Counted from the stretch's first letter, positions 21,546 to 31,347 are shown. The stretch is 64,000 nt of DNA from Alteribacter lacisalsi (GCF_003226345.1 NZ_PDOF01000002.1:248001-312000); one strand, 5' to 3'. Notes: generated by a model not told the origin, from the sequence alone. Numbers and translations are program-made.

Positions 21546-23015
21546 ATGGAAACCGCAACGTTAGTTACGTTTATAGTTTACTTAGTTGGTATGCTCGCAA
21601 TCGGACTTGTGGCATACAAAATGACAAGCAATTTATCTGATTACGTACTCGGGGGACGCCGTCTCGGCGGAAGTGTTGCCGCACTGAGTGCCGGTGCATC
21701 GGACATGAGCTCGTGGCTCCTGCTCGGTCTGCCTGGTGCCATGTATGTAGCAGGTATGACGGAGATCTGGATCGCAGTCGGTCTGGCCGTCGGTGCGTAC
21801 TTAAACTGGCAGTTCATCGCCAAACGTCTCCGTGTATACACGGAAATTGCAGGTGACTCAATCACCCTGCCTGATTTCTTTGAAAACCGGTTCAGAGACG
21901 AGTCGAAAATCCTTCGTGTCGTGTCTGCCCTGGTTATTTTAGTATTCTTTGCCTTTTACACGAGTTCCGGACTGGTAGGGGGAGCGCTTCTGTTCTCATC
22001 CTCATTCGGATTCGACTATACAACAGCCCTGTGGATCGGTGCGATTGTCATCATCTCGTACACTTTCCTCGGCGGATTCCTGGCTGTCAGCTGGACTGAC
22101 TTTGCCCAGGGGATTCTCATGTTCCTCGCGCTCATCATTGTGCCGATTGTGGCGATCAACCAGATGGGTGGCTGGGGCGAAACCGTGAACCAGATCGGTG
22201 AAATTGACCCAAGCTATCTTGATGTATTTGCCGGTACGACGGTGATCGGAATTATCTCCCTGCTTGCATGGGGTCTCGGTTACTTCGGTCAGCCGCACAT
22301 CGTGGCACGTTTTATGGCGATCAAGTCGAAAGACGAGATTCCGAAAGCCCGTCTTGTGGGGATTACGTGGATGGTATTCGCCCTCTTTGGTGCGATTTTC
22401 ACAGGTTTCATCGGGATCGCGTACTTTGCTGACGCCCCGCTTGCGGACGGCGCGCAGGAAACGGTGTTTATCGAGTTTACCCAGGTTCTTTTTAACCCTT
22501 GGGTATCCGGTTTCCTTCTTGCAGCCATCCTGGCAGCAATTATGAGTACGATCGACTCCCAGCTTCTTGTGTCTTCTTCTGCACTCACAGAGGATTTCTA
22601 CAAAGCGATTTTCCGTAAGCAGGCTTCGCAGCAGGAGCTTGTATGGGTCGGACGCCTCGGCGTACTGCTCATCGCCCTGTTTGCGATCTTCCTTGCGTAC
22701 AATCCGGAAGCAACCGTACTTGAGCTTGTCGGATACGCATGGGCAGGCTTTGGTGCCGCCTTCGGTCCGGTCATCATTCTCGCTCTCTTCTGGAAGCGGA
22801 TGACGGGCAACGGTGCCCTTGCCGGCATGATCGTCGGTGGTGCGACAGTCATTCTGTGGGGCTTCCTTCCTGAAGGATTCGCGCTTGCAGAGCTGTATGA
22901 AATCGTACCCGGCTTTATCCTTGCCTGGATCGCGATCATGGTCGTGAGTCTGGCTGGATCCGAGCCATCTGACGAAGTTCAGAAGCAGTTTGAAGAAGTA
23001 CAGAATAACCTTTAA
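21546..23015 (+). CDS. putP: sodium/proline symporter (SSS family)
   Basis: 489-residue solute:sodium symporter with about 13 membrane helices. Family segments include DYVLGGRRLGG, LSAGASDMSSWLLLGLPGA, the Na+-site region around TSSGLVGGALLF, and FGQPHIVARFMAIKS. Position between camS and gatC matches B. subtilis opuE, the osmoprotective proline transporter, so proline uptake for osmotic stress is possible; opuE versus putP cannot be separated by eye. Directly preceded by the 34-residue peptide gene. Confidence 0.9.
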   Translation: METATLVTFIVYLVGMLAIGLVAYKMTSNLSDYVLGGRRLGGSVAALSAGASDMSSWLLLGLPGAMYVAGMTEIWIAVGLAVGAYLNWQFIAKRLRVYTEIAGDSITLPDFFENRFRDESKILRVVSALVILVFFAFYTSSGLVGGALLFSSSFGFDYTTALWIGAIVIISYTFLGGFLAVSWTDFAQGILMFLALIIVPIVAINQMGGWGETVNQIGEIDPSYLDVFAGTTVIGIISLLAWGLGYFGQPHIVARFMAIKSKDEIPKARLVGITWMVFALFGAIFTGFIGIAYFADAPLADGAQETVFIEFTQVLFNPWVSGFLLAAILAAIMSTIDSQLLVSSSALTEDFYKAIFRKQASQQELVWVGRLGVLLIALFAIFLAYNPEATVLELVGYAWAGFGAAFGPVIILALFWKRMTGNGALAGMIVGGATVILWGFLPEGFALAELYEIVPGFILAWIAIMVVSLAGSEPSDEVQKQFEEVQNNL

Positions 23016-23029
23016 TTTTTAATAGAGAG

Positions 23030-23064
23030 CCTCCTCCGCGCGTATGTGCGGGGGAGGTTTTTTT
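23030..23064 (+). terminator. rho-independent terminator after the proline symporter
   Basis: Stem CCTCCTCCGCG / TGCGGGGGAGG followed by seven T. It ends the symporter transcript 37 bases before the 20-bp repeat array. Confidence 0.85.
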
Positions 23065-23100
23065 GTGCGGGGAAGGTGTGTGGGGCGGGCTCAGTGGGCT

Positions 23101-23190
23101 AAGGACGGTTAGGAAATAATAAGGACGCTTGGGAAATAACAAGGACGCTTAGGAAATAACACGAACGTTAAGGAAATAATAAGCACGTTA
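23101..23190. repeat. 20-bp tandem repeat array, four units plus a partial
   Basis: Units of exactly 20 bp start at 23101, 23121, 23141 and 23161, with a half unit at 23181. Consensus is about AAGGACGCTTAGGAAATAAC. It lies in the gap between the symporter terminator and the gatC promoter. Confidence 0.88.
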
Positions 23191-23249
23191 AACCGCCCCC
23201 GCCCCTATCCTCTTTTAGGAAAACCGCCCCACTCCCCGCGCCCCGTCTG

Positions 23250-23278
23250 TTGCTTGCGTACTTCAATTTTGATAAGAT
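23250..23278 (+). promoter_or_regulatory. predicted sigma-A promoter of gatCAB
   Basis: TTGCTT, a 17-base spacer, and TAAGAT. Transcription would start near 23285 and give an untranslated leader of about 85 bases before gatC. Confidence 0.6.
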
Positions 23279-23302
23279 CAGTTTATTACTGAAAAGAACG
23301 TA

Positions 23303-23347
23303 CAGGCGCCTGCGCGGTCAGGGTTCGGTCCTGCTGCCTGGCGCCTG
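23303..23347 (+). other. leader hairpin in the gatCAB 5' untranslated region
   Basis: Perfect inverted repeat CAGGCGCC / GGCGCCTG spanning a 29-base interior that can itself pair partly around GTTCGGT. It lies between the predicted promoter and the gatC ribosome site and has no T-tract, so it is not a terminator by itself. It may stabilise the mRNA or act in regulation; this is inference. Confidence 0.5.
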
Positions 23348-23371
23348 ATCCATGACTGGAGGTTTTACGGA

Positions 23372-23662
23372 ATGGAACGGATAACAAAAAGCCAGATCAA
23401 GCACGTGGCGCACCTGGCGCGGCTTGAATTTACGGATCACGAAGTGGAGATGTTCTCCGAGCAACTGGATTCGATTATCAACTTTGCCGAACAGCTCAAT
23501 GAGCTCGACACCTCAAACGTGGAGCCGACCTCCCACGTGTTTGACGTGCGCAATGTGCTTCGTGAAGACGAAGTGAAGCCGTCGCTCGAGCAGGACGAAG
23601 CGCTGAAAAACGCCCCGGCCACGAAAGACGGACAAGTGAAAATTCCAACCGTGTTTGAATAA
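23372..23662 (+). CDS. gatC: Asp-tRNA(Asn)/Glu-tRNA(Gln) amidotransferase subunit C
   Basis: 96-residue GatC, the linker subunit that stabilises GatA and wraps the GatAB heterodimer. The start [20 protein letters not shown] and the segment [17 protein letters not shown] are characteristic, ending near [16 protein letters not shown] lies nine bases before the ATG. First gene of the gatCAB operon; gatA starts 13 bases after its stop. Confidence 0.96.
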   Translation: MERITKSQIKHVAHLARLEFTDHEVEMFSEQLDSIINFAEQLNELDTSNVEPTSHVFDVRNVLREDEVKPSLEQDEALKNAPATKDGQVKIPTVFE

Positions 23663-23675
23663 AGGAGGTACGCAG

Positions 23676-25130
23676 ATGTCTATTCTTGACCAGCGATTTG
23701 CTCAGATTCACGAGCAGTTACATAAAAAAGAGCTGTCTGTGAGTGACCTTGTGGATGCGTCGTACAAACGAATCCATGAAGTGGACGGCACAATCAATGC
23801 GTTTATTCATTTAAATGAAGAAGGTGCCCGCAGCCAGGCGAAAAAGATGGATGATCATCTTGGAAAGAACGACATCACGAGCGTTCTCTTCGGTCTTCCG
23901 GCAGGCATTAAGGACAACATCAGCACAAAAGGTCTGAGAACGACCTGTGCGAGTAAAATACTCGACCGGTTTGAACCGCTGTACAACGCAACGGTCATGA
24001 ACAAGCTTGAAACCGAGCAGAGCATTAACATTGGAAAAGTAAACATGGACGAGTTTGCCATGGGATCGTCCAATGAAAATTCCGCCTACGGGGTCGTGCG
24101 CAACCCTTGGGACCCGGATCGTGTACCGGGCGGTTCAAGCGGCGGGTCGGCAGCGACGGTTGCAGCCGGGGAAGTCATGTTTTCCCTCGGTACCGACACA
24201 GGCGGATCGATCCGCGAGCCTGCTGCATTCTGCGGCTGCGTCGGGCTGAAACCAACATACGGCCGGGTGTCGCGCTTTGGTCTCGTGGCGTTTGCCTCAT
24301 CTCTTGATCAGATCGGCCCACTCACCCGAACGGTGGAAGATAACGCTCACGTACTGCAGGCGATTTCGGGCCACGATCCGATGGATTCCACGAGCGCCGG
24401 CGTGGACGTGCCTACGTTTGTGGATGCCCTGACCGGGGATCTGCGCGGCAAGAAGATTGCCGTCCCTCAGGAGTATTTCAATGAAGGGGTCGACATCGAG
24501 GTTCGTAACAGTGTGCGCGAAGCCCTTGCGGTTCTTGAAAAACAGGGGGCAACGTGGGAGGAAGTTTCCCTTCCCCATACGAAATATGCCATTGCGACGT
24601 ACTACCTGCTTGCCTCGTCGGAAGCGTCGGCGAATCTGTCGCGCTTTGACGGAATCCGCTACGGGGAACGGGTGGAGGACGAGCGCCTCATTGAAACGTA
24701 CATGAAAACCCGCAGTAAATACTTCGGCAACGAAGTGAAGCGCCGTGTCATGCTCGGTACGTTTGCGCTCAGCTCAGGATATTACGACGCCCTTTATAAA
24801 AAAGCGCAGAAGGTCCGTACGCTCATTAAGCAGGATTTTGATGAAATCTTCCTGAAGTATGATGCAGTTGTGGGTCCGACCACGCCGACGACGGCCTTTA
24901 AAATCGGCGATAAAATTGACGATCCGCTCACGATGTATATGACGGATATTCTCACGGTTCCCGTGAGCCTTGCAGGGCTGCCGGCGATCAGTGTGCCGTG
25001 CGGTTTTTCCGAAGGCATGCCGGTCGGACTGCAGGTTATCGGCAACCATTTCGATGAAAAAACAGTCTACCAGGTGGCGCATGCGTTTGAGCAGGCCACA
25101 GACTACCATAAACAGAAGCCGGAACTATAA
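23676..25130 (+). CDS. gatA: Asp-tRNA(Asn)/Glu-tRNA(Gln) amidotransferase subunit A
   Basis: 484-residue amidase-signature enzyme that frees ammonia from glutamine for transamidation of mischarged tRNA. The catalytic triad is visible at Lys79 (GIKDNIS), Ser154 ([10 protein letters not shown]) and Ser178 (DTGGSIR), the same numbering as I recall for the Staphylococcus enzyme. Start at 23676 after AAAGGAGG; a TTG seven codons earlier overlaps that site and was rejected. Ammonia passes to GatB, encoded next. Confidence 0.97.
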   Translation: MSILDQRFAQIHEQLHKKELSVSDLVDASYKRIHEVDGTINAFIHLNEEGARSQAKKMDDHLGKNDITSVLFGLPAGIKDNISTKGLRTTCASKILDRFEPLYNATVMNKLETEQSINIGKVNMDEFAMGSSNENSAYGVVRNPWDPDRVPGGSSGGSAATVAAGEVMFSLGTDTGGSIREPAAFCGCVGLKPTYGRVSRFGLVAFASSLDQIGPLTRTVEDNAHVLQAISGHDPMDSTSAGVDVPTFVDALTGDLRGKKIAVPQEYFNEGVDIEVRNSVREALAVLEKQGATWEEVSLPHTKYAIATYYLLASSEASANLSRFDGIRYGERVEDERLIETYMKTRSKYFGNEVKRRVMLGTFALSSGYYDALYKKAQKVRTLIKQDFDEIFLKYDAVVGPTTPTTAFKIGDKIDDPLTMYMTDILTVPVSLAGLPAISVPCGFSEGMPVGLQVIGNHFDEKTVYQVAHAFEQATDYHKQKPEL

Positions 25131-25145
25131 GGGGGGAGAAGACGA

Positions 25146-26579
25146 ATGAACTTTGAAACGGTCATCGGCCTTGAAGTACACGTGGAACTGAAAACCGATT
25201 CGAAAATTTTCTGCGGCTGCTCCACCGAATTCGGCGCACCGCCAAACACCCATACATGCCCGATCTGTCTCGGTCACCCGGGGGTCTTGCCGGTCCTGAA
25301 CAGAAAAGCTGTGGATTTTGCCATGCGGGCGGCTCTTGCGCTTAACTGTGACGTGGCACAGGAAACGAAATTTGACCGGAAGAACTATTTCTATCCGGAC
25401 AGTCCCAAAGCGTATCAGATCAGCCAGTTTGACCAGCCGATCGCTGAAAATGGCTGGATTGATATTAACGTAAACGGCGAAACGAAGCGGATCGGCATTA
25501 CCCGCCTTCATCTCGAGGAGGACGCGGGCAAGCTGACACACGTTGACGGCGAACACTACTCCCTTGTGGACTTTAACCGTGTGGGCACGCCGCTCATCGA
25601 GATCGTGAGCGAGCCGGATCTCCGTTCACCGGAGGAAGCCTACGCCTATCTGGAAAAATTGAAGGCCATCATGCAGTACACAGACGTGTCCGACTGCAAA
25701 ATGGAGGAAGGTTCTCTCCGCTGTGACGCGAACATCTCGATCCGTCCTGCGGGTCAGAAGAAGTTCGGTACGAAAACGGAGCTGAAGAACCTGAACTCGT
25801 TTATGAACGTGCAGAAAGGAATCGCTTACGAGGAAGTACGCCAGGAGAACGAAATTCTCGGCGGCGGAAAAATTCTTCAGGAAACGCGGCGCTGGGATGC
25901 GGACGGGAAAAAGACGATCCTTATGCGGATCAAAGAGGGGTCTGACGACTACCGCTACTTCCCTGAGCCGGATCTGGTGAACCTCTACATTGAGGACGAG
26001 TGGAAGGAGCGTGTCCGCGGTGAAATTCCTGAACTTCCGGACGAGCGCCAGAAACGTTACGTAAAAGAGCTGGAGCTTCCGGAATACGACGCCCAGGTGC
26101 TCACACAGCAGAAGGTGATGAGCGACTTTTTCGAGGAAGGGCTTGAAAAAGGCGCACCGCCGAAGCTTCTGTCCAACTGGATGATGGGGGAAGTGAGCGC
26201 GTGGCTTAAAGCGAACAACAAGGACATTACAGAAGTGCCGATGACGCCTGAAGGGCTTGCCGGGATGATTGCGTTGATCGAAGACGGCACCATCTCGAGC
26301 AAAATTGCCAAAAAGGTGTTCAAGGAACTGATCGAAAACGGCGGCGATGCCAAAAAGATCGTAAAAGATAAAGGCCTGGTTCAAATTTCGGACGAAGGCG
26401 AGATCAGAAAAATGGTCAATGACGTGCTCGACTCGAACGAACAGTCGATTGCCGACTACAAGGACGGCAAGGAAAAAGCACTCGGTTTCCTCGTTGGCCA
26501 GGTGATGAAAGCCTCTCGGGGGAAAGCAAACCCGCAGATGGTCAACACGCTTCTGGCAGATGAGATGGAGAAACGATAG
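25146..26579 (+). CDS. gatB: Asp-tRNA(Asn)/Glu-tRNA(Gln) amidotransferase subunit B
   Basis: 477-residue GatB, which binds tRNA and phosphorylates and amidates the mischarged aminoacyl group. The N-terminal cradle domain starts [16 protein letters not shown], with a [12 protein letters not shown] zinc-type segment at about 24-45. The YqeY-like C-terminal tail domain starts near [13 protein letters not shown] and ends with [24 protein letters not shown] precedes the ATG. Last gene of gatCAB. Confidence 0.97.
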   Translation: MNFETVIGLEVHVELKTDSKIFCGCSTEFGAPPNTHTCPICLGHPGVLPVLNRKAVDFAMRAALALNCDVAQETKFDRKNYFYPDSPKAYQISQFDQPIAENGWIDINVNGETKRIGITRLHLEEDAGKLTHVDGEHYSLVDFNRVGTPLIEIVSEPDLRSPEEAYAYLEKLKAIMQYTDVSDCKMEEGSLRCDANISIRPAGQKKFGTKTELKNLNSFMNVQKGIAYEEVRQENEILGGGKILQETRRWDADGKKTILMRIKEGSDDYRYFPEPDLVNLYIEDEWKERVRGEIPELPDERQKRYVKELELPEYDAQVLTQQKVMSDFFEEGLEKGAPPKLLSNWMMGEVSAWLKANNKDITEVPMTPEGLAGMIALIEDGTISSKIAKKVFKELIENGGDAKKIVKDKGLVQISDEGEIRKMVNDVLDSNEQSIADYKDGKEKALGFLVGQVMKASRGKANPQMVNTLLADEMEKR

Positions 26580-26595
26580 ATTTCTGATTGGGGGA

Positions 26596-26634
26596 CCGCC
26601 GCACGAAGGCTTTGTGCGGCGGCTTTCCTTTACC
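26596..26634 (+). terminator. rho-independent terminator of gatCAB
   Basis: Perfect nine-pair stem CCGCCGCAC / GTGCGGCGG with a nine-base loop, followed by a pyrimidine-rich CTTTCCTTT tract. It starts 17 bases after the gatB stop. Confidence 0.75.
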
Positions 26635-26782
26635 CGTTTTTCATGCGAGCAGTCCGGGTGACATGATGGCCCAAACCTGTTAGGATAAATATTTGTGTAA
26701 CCGGCTGGCATATTCAGATGGCCTGCCGCATAAGATACTTGTACTTTCCAGACCCAGAAAATAAAACCGGAGGGGTGGTAAC

Positions 26783-27235
26783 GTGAAGAAAGACGCTGTA
26801 AAATTCATTTTTGCTGCGATGACAGCCCTTGTCTTTTTTACCGGGACGATCGCTCTGGTGATTCTCGGTATACGCGGCATCGGGTCCAACCTGGTGCAGA
26901 TTGAATCAGGCATGAGCGTGTTTTTGTTTGCTCTTGCCACATTCGGCTGGATCATTCCATTGCAGCTGCTGTCGGTGCTTCGGATGATTCCAATACAGAA
27001 ACGGCGCATGCGGATGATTTTTCCCTACGCCGAGCGTCTGTTTCAGGTGAGTATTTTCGTTCTTTACCTGCTCGGACTGAACATGGTCATACCGGCCGTA
27101 AACTTTTCAAGCGCCGGCATGATCGCTTTTGCAGGCGTGATGGTGCTGCTGGCAAAGGTGCTGTTTATGAAGATCAACGCCGAGGCGAGAAAAGTCCGTC
27201 GCAGGGAGCTTGAAAAGCAGCTCAGCCGTGATTAA
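26783..27235 (+). CDS. hypothetical four-helix membrane protein
   Basis: 150 residues from a GTG with GGAGGGG upstream. Four hydrophobic segments (about 8-30, 42-63, 85-103, 111-127) and a highly basic C-terminal tail (ARKVRRRELEKQ) that should lie in the cytoplasm. I do not recognise the family. It stands alone between gatB and a dispersed repeat, at the start of the accessory stretch that separates gatB from dgkB. Confidence 0.7.
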   Translation: MKKDAVKFIFAAMTALVFFTGTIALVILGIRGIGSNLVQIESGMSVFLFALATFGWIIPLQLLSVLRMIPIQKRRMRMIFPYAERLFQVSIFVLYLLGLNMVIPAVNFSSAGMIAFAGVMVLLAKVLFMKINAEARKVRRRELEKQLSRD

Positions 27236-27267
27236 AGGATCGATTATGCCTTTTTGAAAATGAATGA

Positions 27268-27377
27268 TGGAACGTAAGGCTGCGACTCCAGCGGGAAAAG
27301 CAACAGGCGAAGACCCCGGAGGGTGATGTTCCCGAGGAGGCTGAGACGTTGCCCGCGGAAAGCGCAGCCTGCAGTGT
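27268..27377 (+). repeat. dispersed ~110-bp GC-rich element, copy A
   Basis: Begins near TGGAACGTAAGGC and contains GCGACTCCAGCGGGAAAAGC, CGAAGACCCC, CGAGGAGGCTGA and TTGCCCGCGGAAAGCG. The same order of blocks occurs at 47957 (same strand) and, inverted, at 33854. Sequences of this type are scattered between genes in many Bacillaceae genomes as I recall. It carries no open frame of note. Confidence 0.8.
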
Positions 27378-27397
27378 AAAAAACAACACTCTTAATC

Positions 27398-27448
27398 AAA
27401 AGAAGGTCCCGGGAGCGCCTGTTACAGGGCGCGGGGACCTTCTTTTTT
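27398..27448. terminator. bidirectional terminator at the 3' end of the GNAT gene
   Basis: Inverted repeat AAAAGAAGGTCCC / GGGACCTTCTTTT with an inner GCGCC stem. A-rich on one side and T-rich on the other, so it can end transcripts from either direction. It overlaps the stop codon of the minus-strand acetyltransferase. Confidence 0.8.
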
Positions 27449-27940
27449 CATACATACAAACGAATGAGGCCTGTCGCTCACCGGGCTCAGGAACGACTGA
27501 TTCTTTACAAATCCGGCCCGCTCATACAGACGAATCGCCCGCTCGTTCTGTTTAATGACCACCAGGCGGAAGCAGCCGGTCCTGTGGCGCTCACCGAGAA
27601 ACGTGAGCACAGCGGACAGAAAGAGACGGCCCCGCCCTTTTCCCGTCTGACAAGGCTTCATGCCGATGCCGATATCGATGTAGGCGCTGTTGTCATACAC
27701 ACCGGCATCGTAACCGCCCGGTACCCGCGCCTCTTCACCGGTGCAGCAGTAACCGGCAAGGTCCCCTTCCATGTCCATGCACGCATAGTAATCCCCGCTC
27801 AAAAGCTCATCAAGGCAGTCTTTCGTCGGTTCCAGATTATAAAGGTCGTAAGGAGGAGGATACCGCCAGAAGAGGATTTCCTCAGCGAATGAGCAGGTCA
27901 TTTTCGTAAAAGTGTAGGGATGTTTCTGACTGTGACGCAT
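27422..27940 (-). CDS. GNAT-family N-acetyltransferase
   Basis: 172 residues from the ATG six bases after GAGGTGA. The acetyl-CoA site region reads GMKPCQTGKGRGRLFLSAV (Q/RxxGxG/A pattern), followed by FRLVVIKQNERAIRLYERAGF, the typical motif B end. The N-terminal part (EEILFWRYPPPYDLYN) is like small-molecule acetyltransferases of Bacillales. Substrate unknown. The open frame extends 59 codons further upstream but without a ribosome site. It is convergent with copy A of the dispersed repeat. Confidence 0.85.
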   Translation of the reverse strand: MRHSQKHPYTFTKMTCSFAEEILFWRYPPPYDLYNLEPTKDCLDELLSGDYYACMDMEGDLAGYCCTGEEARVPGGYDAGVYDNSAYIDIGIGMKPCQTGKGRGRLFLSAVLTFLGERHRTGCFRLVVIKQNERAIRLYERAGFVKNQSFLSPVSDRPHSFVCMKKEGPRAL

Positions 27941-28201
27941 CGTCTTCACCTCGTAAAAATGGTTTCGACAGAGCGGATGAAAATCCTTTTTTTTCAGGCA
28001 GGACAGGATAGGAAAAAAAGATCCGGCGATTTTTCCACCTATACAGGAATCAGCCTTGCGTTTAACGAAAGGAAAGAGAGATGCATGATTTCGCAGTTTC
28101 AACTGAAAATAAGTCAATTTTCAACACGACTGTGATAATTAAACAAACGTTTATTTGATAGTCGAATCCAGACTGGTTTTGACGATAAAGGAGACAGAAC
28201 G

Positions 28202-28828
28202 ATGCCATTTTCACACCGGCTCACCTCAAAAAAACAGCTGGCAGCGCTTGCCGGAGAGCCGAGCGAGCTTGTCAAACAGAAAACGATTGACCGCCTTGAC
28301 GGGCACTGCCGGGAGCTGATCGCCCGTTCGCCGTTTGTGGTGATTTCAACCGCTGACGCAAGCGGGAACTGCGATGCGTCTCCACGGGGCGACGGGCCAG
28401 GCTTTGTGCACGCGGTGGACGACAAGCGGCTCGTGATTCCGGAAAGGCCGGGCAATAAACGAATGGATACGCTGTACAACCTCCTTGAAAATGACCGGAT
28501 CGGGCTTCTTTTTCTGATTCCGGGGTTTGGGGAGACGCTTCGTATCAACGGGCGTGCGGCGGTCATTACTGACCGTGATCTCCTTGAGCCGTGTGCGGTC
28601 AGGGGGAAAGTGCCTGCTCTCGGCATCGGAGTGGAAGCCGATGAGTGCTTTATCCACTGTGCGAAGGCGATGAAGCGTTCCGGAATCTGGACACCGGAAA
28701 AATGGCCGGACGTCTCGGATCTTCCGAAAGCGGCAGTGATGCTCGCTGACCACGCTGGAATTGGAAGAGGCGGGAGCGGAGCTCTTGAAGAGAGGCTGGA
28801 AAAAGGATACCGGGAAAACCTCTATTAA
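28202..28828 (+). CDS. PPOX-class FMN-dependent flavoprotein (MSMEG_1061-like)
   Basis: 208 residues with a pyridoxamine-phosphate-oxidase-like split barrel. Segments RSPFVVISTADASGNCDASPRGDGPGFV and LVIPERPGNKRMDTLYNLLEN are typical of this subfamily, and RINGRA forms the later strand. The C-terminus has FIHCAKAMKRSGIW. Likely FMN- or F420-type redox enzyme; substrate unknown. AAAGGAGA precedes the ATG. Confidence 0.85.
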   Translation: MPFSHRLTSKKQLAALAGEPSELVKQKTIDRLDGHCRELIARSPFVVISTADASGNCDASPRGDGPGFVHAVDDKRLVIPERPGNKRMDTLYNLLENDRIGLLFLIPGFGETLRINGRAAVITDRDLLEPCAVRGKVPALGIGVEADECFIHCAKAMKRSGIWTPEKWPDVSDLPKAAVMLADHAGIGRGGSGALEERLEKGYRENLY

Positions 28829-28921
28829 AACAGGCACCAGTGATTATGAAACAAGCACAGTCAGCAGAGGATGCTTCTCATATACTGAAAAGACATCAGG
28901 ATTTAGAGAAGAGGTCGGTGT

Positions 28922-29977
28922 ATGATAGGTGTAATAATCGGAAAGAAAGAATTTAAGCGAATACAAAGCGGCACAGCAAAAAATGAATATCTTCCGGCTT
29001 ACGTGGCATTCGTGAATGCCTATATGACGCCGGTAATGTTTTTTGTGCTCAATTCCGGTGCGGTGGGCGAAGGTAAAACCCGAGCTGTAGTGTTTGAACC
29101 GGGAGGCCGGCGTTCGGAAGGAATTCTGCCGCTGCCGAACCGCGTCTACTGCCGTTCAATTCTGTCTCCGGGTCAGCGTGAGCTTGCACAGCAGATTCAG
29201 GATAAAGGAATCACAACCGTTTACCAGCTGCAATCAAAACGGGAACGGGATAAACTGCGGCATATGAATATACTGCGCAAAGACCGATCCGGGCTTTTTC
29301 AGGTTCCGGAGACAAAGGCGCTGTCATGGCAGCAGCTCCAGAATATGCTCAGGAAACACAAAAAGGTTATTGTTAAGCTAAGAAATGGGGCATTGGGCAG
29401 GAGGGTATACTCTATTTCAAAGACAGGTACAAAATACCTTTTAACCTCTTCCAGAAAGGGAGAAATGAATAAAAACGTGTATACAGCAGCAGGCCTGCGC
29501 CGTTTTTTCCGACAGAGGAAGATGCAGAGAAAGCGCTGGGTCGTTCAGCAGTATGTTGCTGCAAAAAAACAGGCCGGGCGTACATTGGAATGCCGTTTCA
29601 GCGTACAGAAGGGAGAGACAGGCGAGTGGATGGTTGCCGCCAAAGCGATTCGCCTGTCCCGAAAAGGCCATTTTCTGACCAACGTGGCACAGGGAGCGAC
29701 GGCAGTTCCGTTTTCCGAGGCAGCCTTGCAGGCAGCCGCTCCCGGAATGGAGAAAAAGCTGAATAGGGCCAGTATCCAGATCGCACGCCGACTTGAAAAA
29801 TCACTGCCGGTCATCGATCTTGGTCTCGATCTCATGATCGATCCGGATGACCGTATCTGGTTGATCGAAGCGAATCAGAAAGATCAGCGGCTCACTTATA
29901 GGTATGCCGGTATGGAAGCAGAATACAGAGAAACGTTTATGAATCCACTGCGGTACCTGCTGAGCCGGAGGCATTAA
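28922..29977 (+). CDS. YheC/YheD-family endospore coat-associated ATP-grasp protein
   Basis: 351 residues. The family combines an N-terminal segment (IGKKEFKRIQSG) with an ATP-grasp domain: the KKVIVKLRNGALGRRVYSI lysine strand at about 140-160, RWVVQQYVAA, and the metal-site end DLMIDPDDRIWLIEANQK. B. subtilis YheC/YheD are spore coat-associated; the ligated substrate is not known. This supports a spore-forming host. GAGGTCGG lies before the ATG. Confidence 0.85.
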   Translation: MIGVIIGKKEFKRIQSGTAKNEYLPAYVAFVNAYMTPVMFFVLNSGAVGEGKTRAVVFEPGGRRSEGILPLPNRVYCRSILSPGQRELAQQIQDKGITTVYQLQSKRERDKLRHMNILRKDRSGLFQVPETKALSWQQLQNMLRKHKKVIVKLRNGALGRRVYSISKTGTKYLLTSSRKGEMNKNVYTAAGLRRFFRQRKMQRKRWVVQQYVAAKKQAGRTLECRFSVQKGETGEWMVAAKAIRLSRKGHFLTNVAQGATAVPFSEAALQAAAPGMEKKLNRASIQIARRLEKSLPVIDLGLDLMIDPDDRIWLIEANQKDQRLTYRYAGMEAEYRETFMNPLRYLLSRRH

Positions 29978-30008
29978 CGGTAACAGTTTCAGATTGGGGA
30001 TGGACCAG

Positions 30009-30470
30009 ATGAGTATACGAACGGAACGACTCGTTCTCACGCCCTGCGCAAAGGATTTGTACCATATGATTAAGGACGATTATCCGTGCGGGGCTCACAT
30101 TATGAATTATATGCAGGATGTAGAGGAAGATCCGGAGCTGGCGGGCTGGGGCTGCTGGTTTGCATTTAGAAACGGCCGGGTCATCGGCGACCTCGGATTC
30201 AAAGGCAAGCCCTCGCCGCTTAGAACAGTGGAAATCGGCTACGGTTTTCTTCCGGAAGTCCGCAACACGGGATACGCCACCGAGAGTGCCCGTGCGCTCA
30301 TCGGCTGGGCTTTTTCCACCGGGAAAGTGGACAAGATCCTCGCCGAATGCCACAAAGAAAACCAGTCGTCGATCCGCGTCCTCGAAAAACTCGGTTTTGA
30401 ATCGTTCAGAGAAGGCGACGGCCTCATCTTTTGGCAGCTCTCAGGTAAAACGGGGACGGTTCTCACGTGA
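30009..30470 (+). CDS. GNAT-family N-acetyltransferase (RimJ/RimL-like)
   Basis: 153 residues. RTERLVLTPCAKDL at the start is typical of the RimJ-type subgroup. The CoA site region is EIGYGFLPEVRNTGYATESARALIGWAF, with CHKENQSSIRVLEKLGF near the end. Start chosen at 30009 after GGGGATGG; ATG 30000 is also possible. The last eight codons (ending GTVLT and stop) lie inside a GGGGACGGTTC dispersed repeat, so the element supplied the present C-terminus and stop. Confidence 0.82.
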   Translation: MSIRTERLVLTPCAKDLYHMIKDDYPCGAHIMNYMQDVEEDPELAGWGCWFAFRNGRVIGDLGFKGKPSPLRTVEIGYGFLPEVRNTGYATESARALIGWAFSTGKVDKILAECHKENQSSIRVLEKLGFESFREGDGLIFWQLSGKTGTVLT

Positions 30471-30577
30471 CATTCGGGCAACGATATAAAACAGAAGAAA
30501 GCAGAGGTGTGAAATGGGGACGTTTCTTACGTGACATCCGGCGATGCCGATGGATGTGACGCAGGAACCGTCCCCGT
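30452..30577. repeat. GGGGACGGTTC inverted-repeat element cluster, locus 1
   Basis: Two direct copies of GGGGACG(G)TTCTCACGTGACAT at 30452 and 30516, and one inverted copy GTGACGCAGGAACCGTCCCC at about 30556, so the outer copies can pair. It overlaps the last codons of the acetyltransferase and ends just before the start of the methyltransferase gene. Confidence 0.8.
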
Positions 30578-30583
30578 GTGACT

Positions 30584-31342
30584 ATGGACTGGAAAGCTTA
30601 CAATGATTTAGCCTGGCTTGAGCCGATTATTGCGCCGGCAGAAGAGTACAGAGAAGAGGCTGAGCGTTACATAGAGGCAATCACTGCGAAACTCGCCCGC
30701 AAAGCGCCGGGGAAACCGGCGATGCTGCATCTCGGCTGCGGGGCAGGCGGGCACGATGCCCATTTCAAACACCACTTCCGGGTCACCGGTGTAGACGTGA
30801 GCCCGGGGCAGCTCGAAATCGCTGCCGGGCGCAACCCTGAGGTGGATTACAAGCCGGGGGACATGCGCACCTTTGATCTGGACCGCCGGTTTGATGTGGT
30901 GGCGATTCCCGATTCGATCATGTACATGACAACGAAAGAGGACCTGAAAGCTGTCTTGGCTGATGGTGCGAGACACCTTGCTCCGGGAGGCGTCCTGTTT
31001 TTCGTGGTCCATACGAAAGAAGAATTCCAAAATAACAATTTTGTCTACACAGCAGAGGAAGACGGGGGACAGCTCCACGTGACCGTCTTTGAAAACAACC
31101 ACATCCTCCCCGGCGGTGACAGCTACGAGGCGGCAATGGTGTTTTTGATCCGGGAAAATGCCCAGCTTCGCATCGAGCATGACGTGCACACACTCGGACT
31201 ATTCAACCTGGACACGTGGATGAATGCCCTGAAGGAAGAAGGGTTCACAGCCGATGTGAAAAACGCCGACGACCTTTACGATCACGCCCTGATGGAGAAC
31301 GGAGAATACAAGCTGAAAATGTTCACTTGCACGAAAAAATGA
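30584..31342 (+). CDS. class I SAM-dependent methyltransferase
   Basis: 252 residues. SAM motif I is LHLGCGAGGHD (about 46-56), then VTGVDVSPGQLEIA (acidic loop) and a motif-IV-like FDVVAIPDSIMYM. The C-terminal half includes a FENNHILPGGDSYEA strand block. Substrate unknown. Start uncertain: ATG 30584 or GTG 30578. The usual ribosome site is missing and the upstream bases belong to the inverted GGGGACGG element, which may have displaced the native signal. The stop abuts a second copy of that element. Confidence 0.82.
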   Translation: MDWKAYNDLAWLEPIIAPAEEYREEAERYIEAITAKLARKAPGKPAMLHLGCGAGGHDAHFKHHFRVTGVDVSPGQLEIAAGRNPEVDYKPGDMRTFDLDRRFDVVAIPDSIMYMTTKEDLKAVLADGARHLAPGGVLFFVVHTKEEFQNNNFVYTAEEDGGQLHVTVFENNHILPGGDSYEAAMVFLIRENAQLRIEHDVHTLGLFNLDTWMNALKEEGFTADVKNADDLYDHALMENGEYKLKMFTCTKK

Positions 31343-31347
31343 AAAAC

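Noticed and set aside
23303-23347. T-box riboswitch before gatCAB
   Set aside because: No T-box sequence, specifier loop or terminator/antiterminator pair is visible and the leader is too short.
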